From Cryoendolithus antarcticus (lineage: Eukaryota; Ascomycota; Dothideomycetes; Cladosporiales; Cladosporiaceae), in contig NAJO01000028.1 in NCBI GenBank assembly GCA_002077065.1, positions 644,832 through 708,831 on the forward strand: a stretch of 64,000 bases of DNA, in the 5' to 3' direction. The notes under the pieces were generated by a model. The model saw only the letters and a list, made by a program, of their open reading frames with translations, did no database searches and had not been told where the DNA came from. Of the stretch, positions 30,541 to 40,313 are shown in pieces. The translations under genes were made by a program, and so were the position numbers. How positions within the stretch are numbered: the first letter of the stretch is position 1; every line of letters begins with the position of its first letter.

Positions 30541-32370
30541 TCATCTCCCTGGCGTGCCCGCTCTACTATCTCCACCTCCAGCCTTCTTGGCTAGACTAGC
30601 GAAGTACCTCTCCAGATCCTCCGCCGGAAAGTCTGCACCTCCCTTCCCACTTCCACCAGCAGAGGGCGTCACATCCCTGCTATCACCTCCACCTCGTCTA
30701 GGCGGTCTAGGCGTAACATTCCTCGTGCTCGTCGGACTTGGGCTCTCCACGCTCACCGGGCCGCGCTTGAGCCTCTCAATAGCCTGCTCAGCGGAGTTGG
30801 TGTTATAGCTCACGCCTCCCACGTTGAAGCTGACATCGCCGAGGGAGTTGAGAGCGCCTGTGGAATCGCCAGAGGGGAGGCCGATGGACGGGCGGGACGG
30901 TTGCGTCGTAGCTGTAGAGCGGTCTTTGGCCGCGAGCGCGTCAAGTTCTGACTTCATCTCTGCCAGGAAGTCCTGTTCTGGCCGGACGGTGGAGGTGATG
31001 GTGGGGGCTTTAGGGCGTTTGTGCGCATTTGGGTCGAGAATTTGAGTCGTGTAGGAAGTGATTGCTGAGGGCTTCTGTTGAGCTTTGGAGGGGGTTGGCG
31101 GTAGAAAGTCTTCAGTCGGCTCGAGTGGAGACGCTGTCGCGGAAGCTTCGTAGACTTCTTCTCCTGGTCGGGCGGCGCCTGTCATGGTTTGCGGTGATTG
31201 TGGTCTCGTGTCCGATGTCCCTGATGGGATCTGAATCGGCGCCGGAAAGAGAGGGTGCGCCAAGTCATTCTGCCACGCTGAGAGCGTTTCCTCAGGCGAG
31301 AAGTCCTCTGACAGCAGGCGGATCTTGCCTACGCTGTCCCAGCCTTGCGGCACGAGAATATTCATGCGGTCGACAACGTTGTGCCGCGCTTGTAGCTCTT
31401 CGACTTTCGCAGTCGCGCCACTCCCTGGAACCTTCGGGCTGAGCGTCGCCAGATCCAGGTCCAGACCCCGGAAGATAGCTCGCTGTGTCTGTGAAAGTGC
31501 CGATCCAGGTTGTTGTGCAGGCGGGGCACTCGATACGAATAGCAGCGATGAGGCAGGATGTAGAGGAAGCATCGCTGTCCGCAGCACTTGCGAAACGTAG
31601 TCGAATGTCTCCTCCGTCCAGCCCTCTCGCTCCAGTATTTGCTGTGCCTCCACATGCTGCACTACAACAGTGATGCTCAGCTTTGACTCTTTCAGCACTG
31701 TCATAGCATCTTCATTCGTCTGGTTTGCAGTCGCGACAGCTCTTGCCAGTAATTGCAGCCAAGCCCTCAATTGATCCAGGAACAGCCACGGCTCTTTCCA
31801 GGACAGCAGAATCGTTACTGCTGGTCGTCGTCCTGCTTCATCTTGCCCTTCCGACTTCTCCAACAGATCTGCATCCTCATCGTCGGCTCCCGACTTCTCT
31901 CCATGCTTTTCCCCTAACACCCTCCTCAACAACCCCTCAAACCCCACCTCAGCCTGCGGAAAAGTATGACACTCCACCCTCCCCACCTCATCAGCTTCCC
32001 CCGCGAAGCCCCCAACCCCAACACTAGCCGCACTCCAAAGTCCCAACGTCCCATACCCATAAGCCTGCCCATTACTCAACACCAACCGCCCCCTCTGACC
32101 CTTTTTATCCCTCTCCCTCTGCTCCGCGCCCCGCCTCGGAGGGAGTGCAGGCGGCGGTCGAGTGAGCGTTTCGAGGAACTGGCGTTGGTCTGTTGGCGAG
32201 CCGCCGCAGAGGACTAGGCTGCGGTGGGAGAGGGCGTTTGAGCGGTTGCGGGCTTGGGCTTGGCGGGTTTGGCGGAGGAGGGAGGCCCAGATGTCGGTGC
32301 GCTTTTCTTTGGGGCGAGGAGGGCGGTCTTGGAGAGGGGGGAGGGGGCGGGTGGAAGTGGTTGTGGCCAT
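30541..32370 (-). CDS. Cytoplasmic dynein 1 light intermediate chain
   Basis: A single exon encodes 609 residues from the ATG at 32370 (MATTTSTRPLPP; good context) or 617 from an in-frame ATG at 32394. The N-terminal KKR/TDIWASLLRQ motif, the Ras-like region beginning LVLCGGSPTDQRQFLETL with a degenerate P-loop, the YGYGTLGLWSA segment and the conserved HNVVDRMNILVPQGWDS followed by KIRLLSEDF are family marks. The C-terminal third is Pro/Ser-rich with AEM and LDAL helices (FLAEMKSELDAL) and probably binds cargo adaptors. The chain links the dynein motor to cargoes in hyphal transport. It shares a 200-bp divergent promoter with the mitochondrial ribosomal gene. Confidence 0.87.
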   Translation of the reverse strand: MATTTSTRPLPPLQDRPPRPKEKRTDIWASLLRQTRQAQARNRSNALSHRSLVLCGGSPTDQRQFLETLTRPPPALPPRRGAEQRERDKKGQRGRLVLSNGQAYGYGTLGLWSAASVGVGGFAGEADEVGRVECHTFPQAEVGFEGLLRRVLGEKHGEKSGADDEDADLLEKSEGQDEAGRRPAVTILLSWKEPWLFLDQLRAWLQLLARAVATANQTNEDAMTVLKESKLSITVVVQHVEAQQILEREGWTEETFDYVSQVLRTAMLPLHPASSLLFVSSAPPAQQPGSALSQTQRAIFRGLDLDLATLSPKVPGSGATAKVEELQARHNVVDRMNILVPQGWDSVGKIRLLSEDFSPEETLSAWQNDLAHPLFPAPIQIPSGTSDTRPQSPQTMTGAARPGEEVYEASATASPLEPTEDFLPPTPSKAQQKPSAITSYTTQILDPNAHKRPKAPTITSTVRPEQDFLAEMKSELDALAAKDRSTATTQPSRPSIGLPSGDSTGALNSLGDVSFNVGGVSYNTNSAEQAIERLKRGPVSVESPSPTSTRNVTPRPPRRGGGDSRDVTPSAGGSGKGGADFPAEDLERYFASLAKKAGGGDSRAGTPGR

Positions 32371-32570
32371 GACTGCCTTGTGTGAAGTAATCATGTTATT
32401 GTAGACGCGTGAATGGCAATGAAGTGAACGCGAATGACCTCCGAAACCTAACCCTACTACTACATGCAGACTTCAATGATGGGATATGCACCTCTTGCCT
32501 CTCCGTCATTACATATATCAGACACCCTCACCACCGAGACCCTCGAACTAAGCCCACGCACATCATCAAC
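32371..32570. promoter_or_regulatory. Short divergent promoter, dynein light intermediate chain and mitochondrial bS16
   Basis: Only 200 bp separate the two start codons. The segment contains ACGCGT (32405-32410) and a run of short leaders; an ATG at 32394 on the minus strand would use part of it as coding sequence. Confidence 0.5.
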
Positions 32571-33145
32571 ATGGTCCTCCGCCTCCGGCTCGCCCGCCCC
32601 GCCACCCCCGGCGGCAGCAAACGCCACCACCCCCGCTACAACATTGTGCTCGCCCAAGCGCGCACAGCCCGCGACGGCCGTCCTCTCGAGGTCCTCGGAA
32701 CCTACAACCCCATCCCCCAGACGCCCATAGGTGCGCAGCCAGGCGATCGCCAGCAGAAGGAGATAAAGCTTGATGTTAGTCGGGCAAAGTATTGGCTTGG
32801 AGTTGGGGCGCAGCCGAGCGACACGGTGTGGAGGTTGATGAGTATGGTGAGTTTATCATTGAGTAGAGAGTGCGGAGGGGGAGGCATGGGACGGGATGGG
32901 AAGGGGTGCTGACTGAGGTGTAGATTGGACTGCTGGAGCCGAAGTATTTGCCATCTGGAGAGCAGAAGGAGAATGCGCTGAAGGCTGTGAGGTTCGCTAC
33001 ACATGTGTCAAGTGAGGCACGATCGGGCAAGGTGATCGGTGAGAAGACTCTGCTGGGTCAGCTGCCGAAGGTTGACGTGGGCGAGGGTGCAACGATGGGA
33101 CGAGTAGCTGGAACGACGAGTCCGATGGATCCGAATGCTGCGTGA
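32571..33145 (+). CDS. mrps16: Mitochondrial small-subunit ribosomal protein bS16m
   Basis: Exons 32571-32846 and 32924-33145 join in phase 0 across a 77-nt GTGAGT..TGTAG intron, giving 165 residues. The N-terminus MVLRLRLARP, the stretch YNIVLAQARTARDGRPLEVL, GTYNPIP, and the very conserved LDVSRAKYWLGVGAQPSDTV are the S16 signature with the fungal mitochondrial extensions. The protein is part of the mitoribosome small subunit in the matrix. The tail after LLEPKYLP is specific to filamentous fungi. Start context caacATGG is strong. Confidence 0.93.
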
Positions 33146-34023
33146 GCAACAGTGAGAGGTGTGGCGCGCATACGGCTCAGCTGTCTAGCGAGATCAACCC
33201 TCGATATACCTTGTCGAGACACTGTCGCTCCTCCGGCTGGTGTCGGCGGCACCTGGCAATCAGACGATCAGGAGATCACGGCTTCATCATGCTGTAATGG
33301 GGCAGCCTGACAAAGCTTTCGACGCCCGAACATCGACATCGAGTTGACCGTCGCCATGTTACATGATTATGTTACACATCGCAAACTATGGTATCGGTCA
33401 AGCTGCAGGGACTTGCAGCCCTAGTTCGCTCGCGAAGACTCACCACTACTCCGAGGACCACGGCGCCAGTCGACACAAGTTTACAGAGGGGATGCTAACG
33501 CCACGGGCGCCTTCACGCGCGTCCTCGAGAGCCAAGCGACGGAAGTCAGGATTACGCTGTGAAGGGGAGCGCTGGAATGATGTCGGGCACAGAGTCTCGA
33601 CTCGAGATCTGGCTCCCTGAGACGTTCTGGAGAACCACCAAACATTTCCGACGCAGCAATTCGATCATGACATATCAGGCGTCAATCACTCGGTCAGGCG
33701 ACGCGAACAGACGCCTCGGAACATGCCCACACAGCTTCACGGCAATCGTGCAGCTTGCCACAAGTCTGGAGGTTCGCCATTTTGACGAGCGGAGTAGGTG
33801 GTACTACTTGTATGGCACGGTGCAGCTCGGATGTAGAAGCCTTCGTTGCTAAGATACAGTTTGTAGCAATGCAGCACTCGGCCTCATGTTGATTCACCTA
33901 TGGGTATGCACATGAGTTCATACATAGAGCTACGGACTAGCACATGCCTATGTACGCCTTACAGGCTTGCTGCCTTCGCTTTGAGGTGTGCAAAGTCTCA
34001 CACTTCCATTGTTCCACACCTCA
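33146..34023. other. Intergenic region between convergent genes, nothing recognised
   Basis: The 878 bp lie between the bS16m gene and the MRJP-like gene. Short open frames without motif only. Confidence 0.6.
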
Positions 34024-35445
34024 CTAGTACAACGTCGATACCTTCGTCCCTCCGTTCGGCAGCTTTGCCCGCAATATAGCACCGGGATACGTCCCAGATC
34101 AATCACAGTCAGCCAAACATCCCCACATCAACATCTTCACGGACCCCAAGGCACTCACCTCGTGTCCACTCCAAAGTTCCAGTCCGGCTGGTACGGCAGT
34201 TGATTAATGTTCATGTAGATGTAGCCGTCGCTTCCAATACTCGCACCATCGGGCCCTGTGCGAATCTGTCAGTAGCCTTCCCTTGGCGGTATTGACAACG
34301 GCAGTCTCACATATAATCCTCGGGTCCCTCACGAACCCCTCTGTCTGTCCATTTCCACGCTTACTCGAGTCAAATGAGTATATAGCGTTCTGCTCCGGAA
34401 TCAACTGGTAAATCAGTCCATTCGAGTCGCCTTCAAAGCCATTCGCATTCCCTCCTCTCTGGCCATGCGACGAAACATTCGAATGCGCGTCCAGCTCCGC
34501 CGTAGGATTCGTATCGCGCTCGCGAAGATTAGCCGTCGGGATCGAGTAGAGCACATTAGTCGACAAAGGCGAGTAGAACGCCCTCTCCCCATCAGTCGTA
34601 AGCTGCAACCCATCCAGCCCTTCTTGCTGCCAATTCACCGGCTGGCCTGATTGACGGAAGTAAAACGGTCGGCCTTGGTAAGAGGGTACGTCTTGCTGGC
34701 CGCGGAGCACGGAGATGTCTTGCGTTAGGCGGCGCCAGGACTCGCCGGTGCCGAGATCGAGCATGATGAAGCCGGGGCGGCCTTCGTTGGAGGAGTCGAC
34801 TAGGTAGGCGATCCCTTTCCCGCTTGTACCGGAGAGGTGCGGACGCAGGTCGAAGCGGAGGTCGTTGAGGTAGGAGGAGGGGTAGTGCACTGTGGAGGGG
34901 AAGGTGAAGGTTTCGTAGATGGTGTTGTTGGCTAGGGAGATGGCTATTAATTTCGGGCCGCCGGGCTGGGCGTAAGGCATGGAGGGGTCGCCTTGTGCGT
35001 TGTGGACTGTTGGGCGGCCGGTGTCGAGGACCCAGAGGGTTTCGGGGCGGGAGGTGTGGTTTGAAGGGGGAGTGATGTAGAGGGCCTGCACGGAGATGAA
35101 GGCGTTTGCGTTGTCTGAGCCGAAGGCGATGCCGTGCCAGGTTGTGTTTAGTTCGTTGACGGGGAGGTTCAGGGCGAGGGACGGGAAGGGCTCCTCTGCC
35201 GTTTCGTTGACGACTACGCCGAGGGTGTAGCGGTAGGTGCCGCGGGTGTAGGTCGTGAAGATACGGCCATCTGAGGCGACTGCGATGCCGATGGGCCATT
35301 GATCGTAGTAGTAGTGTACCTCCTCGATATCAGGGCCGTAGGTGCCATTGTCGACTCGAAGGCGAGTGCCGGAGGAGTTTTGATAGGTGATTTGTGCGGT
35401 AGTTAGAGCCACAAAGGCCAATGCAGCGAATGAACGAAGCAGCAT
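34024..35445 (-). CDS. Secreted major royal jelly protein/yellow-like protein with an aberrant last intron
   Basis: Exon 1 (35445-34311) and exon 2 (34255-34159) join across a 55-nt GTGAGA..GCACAG intron that restores IIWPDGASIGSDGYIYMNIN, the C-terminal MRJP motif. A signal peptide covers about residues 1-18 (MLLRSFAALAFVALTTAQ), followed by a beta-propeller-like domain with many N-glycosylation sites. After DTR a donor GTGAGT and branch CTGAC are present, and the frame PGAILRAKLPNGGTKVSTLY, a good MRJP ending, resumes at 34093, but the dinucleotide before it is GG and not AG. With that exon the product is 433 residues; without splicing a TGA at 34157-34155 ends it at 411. Function of fungal MRJP-like proteins is unknown. 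Confidence 0.82.
34094..34158 (-). other. Noncanonical GT..GG intron (or splice-site mutation) in the MRJP-like gene
   Basis: Donor GTGAGT, branch site CTGAC about 17 nt from the end, and protein continuity (DTR then TYPGAILR) mark a 65-nt intron whose last two bases are GG. Splicing there may be abolished or use a cryptic site. Confidence 0.6.
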
Positions 35446-36549
35446 GATGTAGAGAAATTCTTTGCTGATGAGACTAAGGAAGGTGATGAAGACAAGAAGT
35501 GACTTGAACAAGCCCTTACTTACAATGGACCGTCAGCCGTCCGCGGCGCCCGCATGATGATCAAGTGTATGCCGGTGTGCCGTACTTGAGGTCACTATGC
35601 GGTTATATGACGATGTTGTCGCATGCAGGTGGGGATTTGGATGGATTGACTCGGACCAAGCTTCCGGCAGCGCGCAAGTGCCGTGAGCTTATTAAGCTGT
35701 ACAACAACCATTTGGTGTATTCGGGTCTGCCTTTGCTACGGTCTGTGTTCGATGCTCAGTATGAACCCAGATTGGCAGAATAGTCTGGTGTCTCAGAAGC
35801 ACAGTGGAGTGCGGGTGATCGCGTAGGCATGGATCTGGTAGGATTCCGGGAGGTGCGGTGCCTGGGAGATGGTGACCTCGAGACAGAGGGGCCGGGGCAG
35901 AGTCACTACGCTCCTGTCGACCAACAAATGTAGGGCTGTAGACACGAGATTGAAGGCTCGACTCTCCGAGCGGTATGGCGATGGCCGATAGAGAAGAAAG
36001 AGTGGTGAATCGAAGCGAAGAGAGGGCATTGACCTTTCGACTTCGCGGGTGATAGCGGAGCTGTTGCAATAGATTATCACATAGCAGTGCGTGTACTTGC
36101 CTGCTGCCATCGGGTAGGTTGGGCAGTCACGTGCACATTGCAAGTATGTCAGCACGAGCGTGCATGTTGTGTCCGCAAGAGACGGAGTTGGGAGAAAATG
36201 ACGGATGGAGAATAAGGCTAGAAATTCAGTGGAGTCCGTGCGCCTATCTCACTCTTTGATAGGACCCGCAGCCAGGTCAGCGAACTTTTCTTCGTCAACG
36301 GAAAGGAAAAGCAGGACTTGGCTGTCCTCGTCCCTCTTGCTGGCAGTATATTGCTACCTCTCCACTCTACACGCTCTTTACTTGCGCAATACATATACCT
36401 GGCAGATTGCCTACGAAAACACCGATTACTCTCCAGGTTACCAAGCCGAGCACGTCGCGCATACCACGTCTGGAAATTTCAGCCTCTTCCAGATTTCCAC
36501 CCTCGAGCTGGGGCAGCATACATAGCACCACCACACACTTGGGCGCGGA
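35446..36549. promoter_or_regulatory. Divergent promoter region, MRJP-like and Elf1/New1-like genes
   Basis: The 1.1 kb between divergent starts holds no recognised gene. The right third is pyrimidine-rich and probably includes the long leader of the strongly expressed translation-factor-like gene. Confidence 0.5.
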
Positions 36550-39500
36550 ATGCCCCACCACGAGTCGCCTCCGATGACTCCCTCAGTCATGGTCACGAGC
36601 AAGTCCGCGGCACCGTCGCCAGACGATGTCGCCGGCATCATGACCCAGATCTACACCTCCAAGACGTCGCAGGCGAGTCTTGACGCTGCCTACTCCCTCA
36701 CAGACGTCCTGCTCAACAGCGTCGGATTCCGTGGCCTCACCGGCTACGGCATCATGGCCGACATCCTGAAGGCTGCTAGCGACAAGAAGAGCCCTACGAA
36801 GCGCGAGGGTGCCATGTTCGCACTGGGCGCCATCTTCGAGCGCTTCCCGCCAAAGGCAAAGATCAGCGAAGTCATCTTCTTCATCACAGAGCGAGGAGCC
36901 GTTCCTTGCGCTCTTGACGCACTTGCAGACAAGAACAGTGCAGTCAAAGAGGGCGCTCGGTACGCTCTCGATGCGCTGTACGCACATCTCAATGCAGAGG
37001 CCAAGGTCTACGGACTTCTGCCAGTCCTCATGCGGTACCTGCGAAAAGTCACTGGAAAGTGGCAGGGTACTGTGGGTGCTTTCGAGCTGATCGGACGCAT
37101 GGCGGACAACGCACAAATGGGCATGGAAAACATCGAGGTCGAGAAAGCCAAGGATGTCTTGCGAGAAGCCATGGGCAAGAGACTCGAGAGCATGATTCCA
37201 GTCGTTGAACAGGGCATGCACGACTTGAAGTCCGAGGTCTCGAAGCAGGCCATCAAGACAATGGACAGCCTCGCCACCCTGTTGTCAAACGACGATGTTG
37301 CGCCGAGAATACCACTGATTGTCAAGAGCATACAAGATCCGAGCACAGAGGCACAGAAGAAGACGATACACGCACTCAGTCAGACGACGTTCGTGACAAT
37401 TGTCACTTCACCGGTGCTGGCCATGCTCACGCCCATTCTCGAGCGGTCGCTCAATACACCGACTACAACACAAGAGGTGATCCGACAAACAGTCGTGGTC
37501 GTGGAGAACTTGACAAAGCTGGTACACGACCCGATAGAAGCCCGAACTTTCTTGCCCAGGCTACTACCTGGTGTGCAGAAAGTCTGCAACACTGCATCCT
37601 TACCTGAAGTCCGCGAGATCGGTCAAAGAGCTGTGGACGTCATGAACAAGGCCATGAACATCGGAGGTGATCAACATGCGGATGATGCCGCGACGCGTAC
37701 AACTGCGAACGAGGTTTTGGCAGTGCTCGAGCGCGAAGTCAAGGCAAATGGCGGCCTGTTGAACTACCCAGGTGACTCTGAGGTATGGCAAGAAGCGAAG
37801 ATGTACATTGCAGATCTGCTGGCAGAGGACATCAATCAGCGCGTGCTCGAGCGCCTGGTTCTTAACTCGGCAGCATACTTGCAGCCGCTCATGGATAACT
37901 CGGATGCAGCCGCGGAGAGCATCCGCCAGCACTTTATCGCAGAGGACAATCGCAAGTTCGGCGCTCCCATCAAGGAGGATGACGGCGAGACTGAGATCGT
38001 GAACGCTACCTTCTCGCTTGGGTACGGAGGCATGCTCTTGCTATCGCACACCAACTTGCGACTTCTCAAGGGTCACCGCTACGGTCTCTGTGGTCGCAAC
38101 GGTGCAGGCAAGAGTACGCTGATGCGCTCAATCGCAAGTGGCAAGCTTGATGGCTTCCCTCCGCAAGATCAGGTTCGCACGTGCTTTGTCGAGCACAACC
38201 AAGGCGAGGACGCAGACTTGACGATCTTGGAGTACACCCTCAAGGATCCTGAGCTCCAAAATGAGGGCAAGGAGAAGATCATCGCCGTGCTAGAAGAAGT
38301 GGGCTTTTCATCAGGACCCAACGGCCGACAAAACGAGATGGTCGGCTCTCTGTCCGGTGGCTGGAAGATGAAGTTGGCGCTGGCGAGAGCTATGTTGATG
38401 CGTGCTGATGTCTTCCTCCTCGACGAACCCACCAACCATCTTGATGTCGCCAACGTGAAGTGGCTCGCAGAGTATCTCAAGACGCACACTGAGATCACCT
38501 CTCTGATCGTGTCCCACGACTCTGGTTTCCTCGACGAGGTCTGTACCGACATCTATCACTACGAGCAGAAGAAGCTTGTCAACTACAAGGGTAACTTGGC
38601 TGCATTCGTGCGCCAGAAGCCCGAGGCGAAGAGCTACTACACGCTCAGCGCAGCAGTGCAGTCCTTCAAGTTCCCTCCTCCTGGCATCTTGACCGGTGTC
38701 AAGAGCAACACTCGCTCCATCCTGCGCATGACGAACTGCACCTTCACCTACCCCGGTGCCACGAAACCCAACCTCTTTGATGTCTCCGCCTCCCTCTGCC
38801 TCAGCAGCAGAGTGGCCATCATCGGTCCCAATGGTGCCGGCAAGTCAACCCTCATCAAGCTCCTCACAGGCGAGACGGTCCCGCAACAAGGCAAAGTAGA
38901 GAAGCACCCCAATCTGCGCATAGGCTATATCAAGCAGCACGCCCTCGAGCACGTTGAGATGCACATGGAGAAGACACCGAACCAGTACCTCCAATGGCGC
39001 TACGCCAACGGCGACGATCGTGAAGTCCTCATGAAGCAGACTCGCGTCTTGACTGATGCCGACAAACTCCAAATGGAGAAAACGATCGAGCTCCCCAATG
39101 ACATGGGCTCCCGTAAGATCGAAGCCCTTATCGGTCGGCAAAAGTACAAGAAGTCCTTCCAGTACGAAGTCAAGTGGATCGGCTTCCTACCCAAAGACAA
39201 CTCGATGGTCATGCGTGAGACTCTCCTTGCACAAGGCTTCTCCAAGCTGATCCAAGAATTCGACGACCACGAGGCAAGTCGCGAGGGTCTTGGGTTCCGC
39301 TCTCTCGAGCCAAAGGTCATCTCGAAGCACTTCGAAGACGTGGGTCTGGATCCCGAAATTGCGAACCACAATGAGATCTCCGGCCTGTCAGGAGGCCAGA
39401 AAGTCAAGGTTGTGTTGGCGGGCGCCATGTGGAATAACCCGCATCTCCTCGTCCTTGACGAACCAACCAATTTCCTCGACCGCGACTCCCTCGGAGGCCT

Positions 39501-39906
39501 CGCAGTCGCAATCCGAGACTACAAAGGCGGCGTCGTAATGATCTCCCACAACGAAGAGTTCGTCGGCGCGCTCTGCCCCGAGCAATGGCACGTCGAAGCT
39601 GGCCGCCTCACGCAAAAAGGTCACCTCGCTGTAGCCCTCGATCGCTTCGAGGACTCCCGGCCTGGCTCTGCGTTCGCTTCAAGCGCCGTCAGCAGTAGTA
39701 ATGTCTCCTCGGCGGCGCCGTCAACGAACGGCACGCCTGCTGGCAGTGGCGATGAGGGCGATATGAAGTTCAAGGCGAAGAAGAAGAAGAAGCTCACGAG
39801 GGCGCAGATGAAGGAGGCGGAGGTTCGGCGGAGGTTGAGGCATATTGAGTGGTTGAATAGTCCGAAGGGGACGCCGCATCCGCCGGATACTGATACGGAG
39901 GACTAG
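36550..39906 (+). CDS. ABC-F ATPase of the Elf1/New1 type (EF3-related)
   Basis: An intronless frame of 1,118 residues. Residues about 25-370 form HEAT-like repeats. ABC domain 1 has Walker A GRNGAGKST (about 515), signature SLSGGWKMKLAL (about 600) and Walker B FLLDEPTNHLD (about 621). ABC domain 2 has GPNGAGKST (about 758), a chromodomain-like insertion with YEVKWIGFL (about 867), signature GLSGGQKVKVVL (about 944) and LLVLDEPTNFLD. The run EHVEMHMEKTPNQYLQWRY separates it from true EF3, which has a different sequence there, and points to the Elf1 (fission yeast)/New1 (budding yeast) group, linked to translation termination and mRNA export. The tail is Lys-rich, then acidic. In-frame ATGs at 36574 and 36589 are alternative starts. 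Confidence 0.88.
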   Translation: MPHHESPPMTPSVMVTSKSAAPSPDDVAGIMTQIYTSKTSQASLDAAYSLTDVLLNSVGFRGLTGYGIMADILKAASDKKSPTKREGAMFALGAIFERFPPKAKISEVIFFITERGAVPCALDALADKNSAVKEGARYALDALYAHLNAEAKVYGLLPVLMRYLRKVTGKWQGTVGAFELIGRMADNAQMGMENIEVEKAKDVLREAMGKRLESMIPVVEQGMHDLKSEVSKQAIKTMDSLATLLSNDDVAPRIPLIVKSIQDPSTEAQKKTIHALSQTTFVTIVTSPVLAMLTPILERSLNTPTTTQEVIRQTVVVVENLTKLVHDPIEARTFLPRLLPGVQKVCNTASLPEVREIGQRAVDVMNKAMNIGGDQHADDAATRTTANEVLAVLEREVKANGGLLNYPGDSEVWQEAKMYIADLLAEDINQRVLERLVLNSAAYLQPLMDNSDAAAESIRQHFIAEDNRKFGAPIKEDDGETEIVNATFSLGYGGMLLLSHTNLRLLKGHRYGLCGRNGAGKSTLMRSIASGKLDGFPPQDQVRTCFVEHNQGEDADLTILEYTLKDPELQNEGKEKIIAVLEEVGFSSGPNGRQNEMVGSLSGGWKMKLALARAMLMRADVFLLDEPTNHLDVANVKWLAEYLKTHTEITSLIVSHDSGFLDEVCTDIYHYEQKKLVNYKGNLAAFVRQKPEAKSYYTLSAAVQSFKFPPPGILTGVKSNTRSILRMTNCTFTYPGATKPNLFDVSASLCLSSRVAIIGPNGAGKSTLIKLLTGETVPQQGKVEKHPNLRIGYIKQHALEHVEMHMEKTPNQYLQWRYANGDDREVLMKQTRVLTDADKLQMEKTIELPNDMGSRKIEALIGRQKYKKSFQYEVKWIGFLPKDNSMVMRETLLAQGFSKLIQEFDDHEASREGLGFRSLEPKVISKHFEDVGLDPEIANHNEISGLSGGQKVKVVLAGAMWNNPHLLVLDEPTNFLDRDSLGGLAVAIRDYKGGVVMISHNEEFVGALCPEQWHVEAGRLTQKGHLAVALDRFEDSRPGSAFASSAVSSSNVSSAAPSTNGTPAGSGDEGDMKFKAKKKKKLTRAQMKEAEVRRRLRHIEWLNSPKGTPHPPDTDTED

Positions 39907-40313
39907 AGTTGTCTTGCGATGGTCTGGGGTCGAGGTATGGACATGGAAGCGATGGGTATTGACGGCTCTGGAAAATTGTGATTCTGCGCAAGGCGTTGTG
40001 GTGTGCTTGCTGGGTAATGGATTGTGACTTGGAGGTAGACTATAGACATTGCCCGCGAGCATGAGGACACGCATTGAATATCGAGATCAAACTCCTGTCC
40101 CTTCAGAACGTTTCCCCGTTGCCTGACCACGTCCAATGCTCTGAGTAGCTACGAGTAGTCTTAGTCGGGAAGCCAAAGACGCTGTATATTTGTTACCCAG
40201 TGATGAGATGACAATACTCGTACATGCGCTACGCAACACCCCGTACCCTAGGTCATGTATCTCGTGTCCACCCCCAGAACGCCCTCGCTCTCCCCGTCCA
40301 CTGATACACTTCT
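39907..40313. other. Intergenic region between convergent genes
   Basis: The 407 bp between the ABC-F gene and the transporter gene show nothing recognised beyond the 3' flanks. Confidence 0.6.

Noticed and set aside
30461..32404. Several forward frames across the dynein gene
   Set aside because: They are shadows of the dynein light intermediate chain on the minus strand.
36550..39906. Calling the ABC-F protein translation elongation factor 3
   Set aside because: The linker EHVEMHMEKTPNQY and the chromodomain surroundings fit the Elf1/New1 branch better than EF3.
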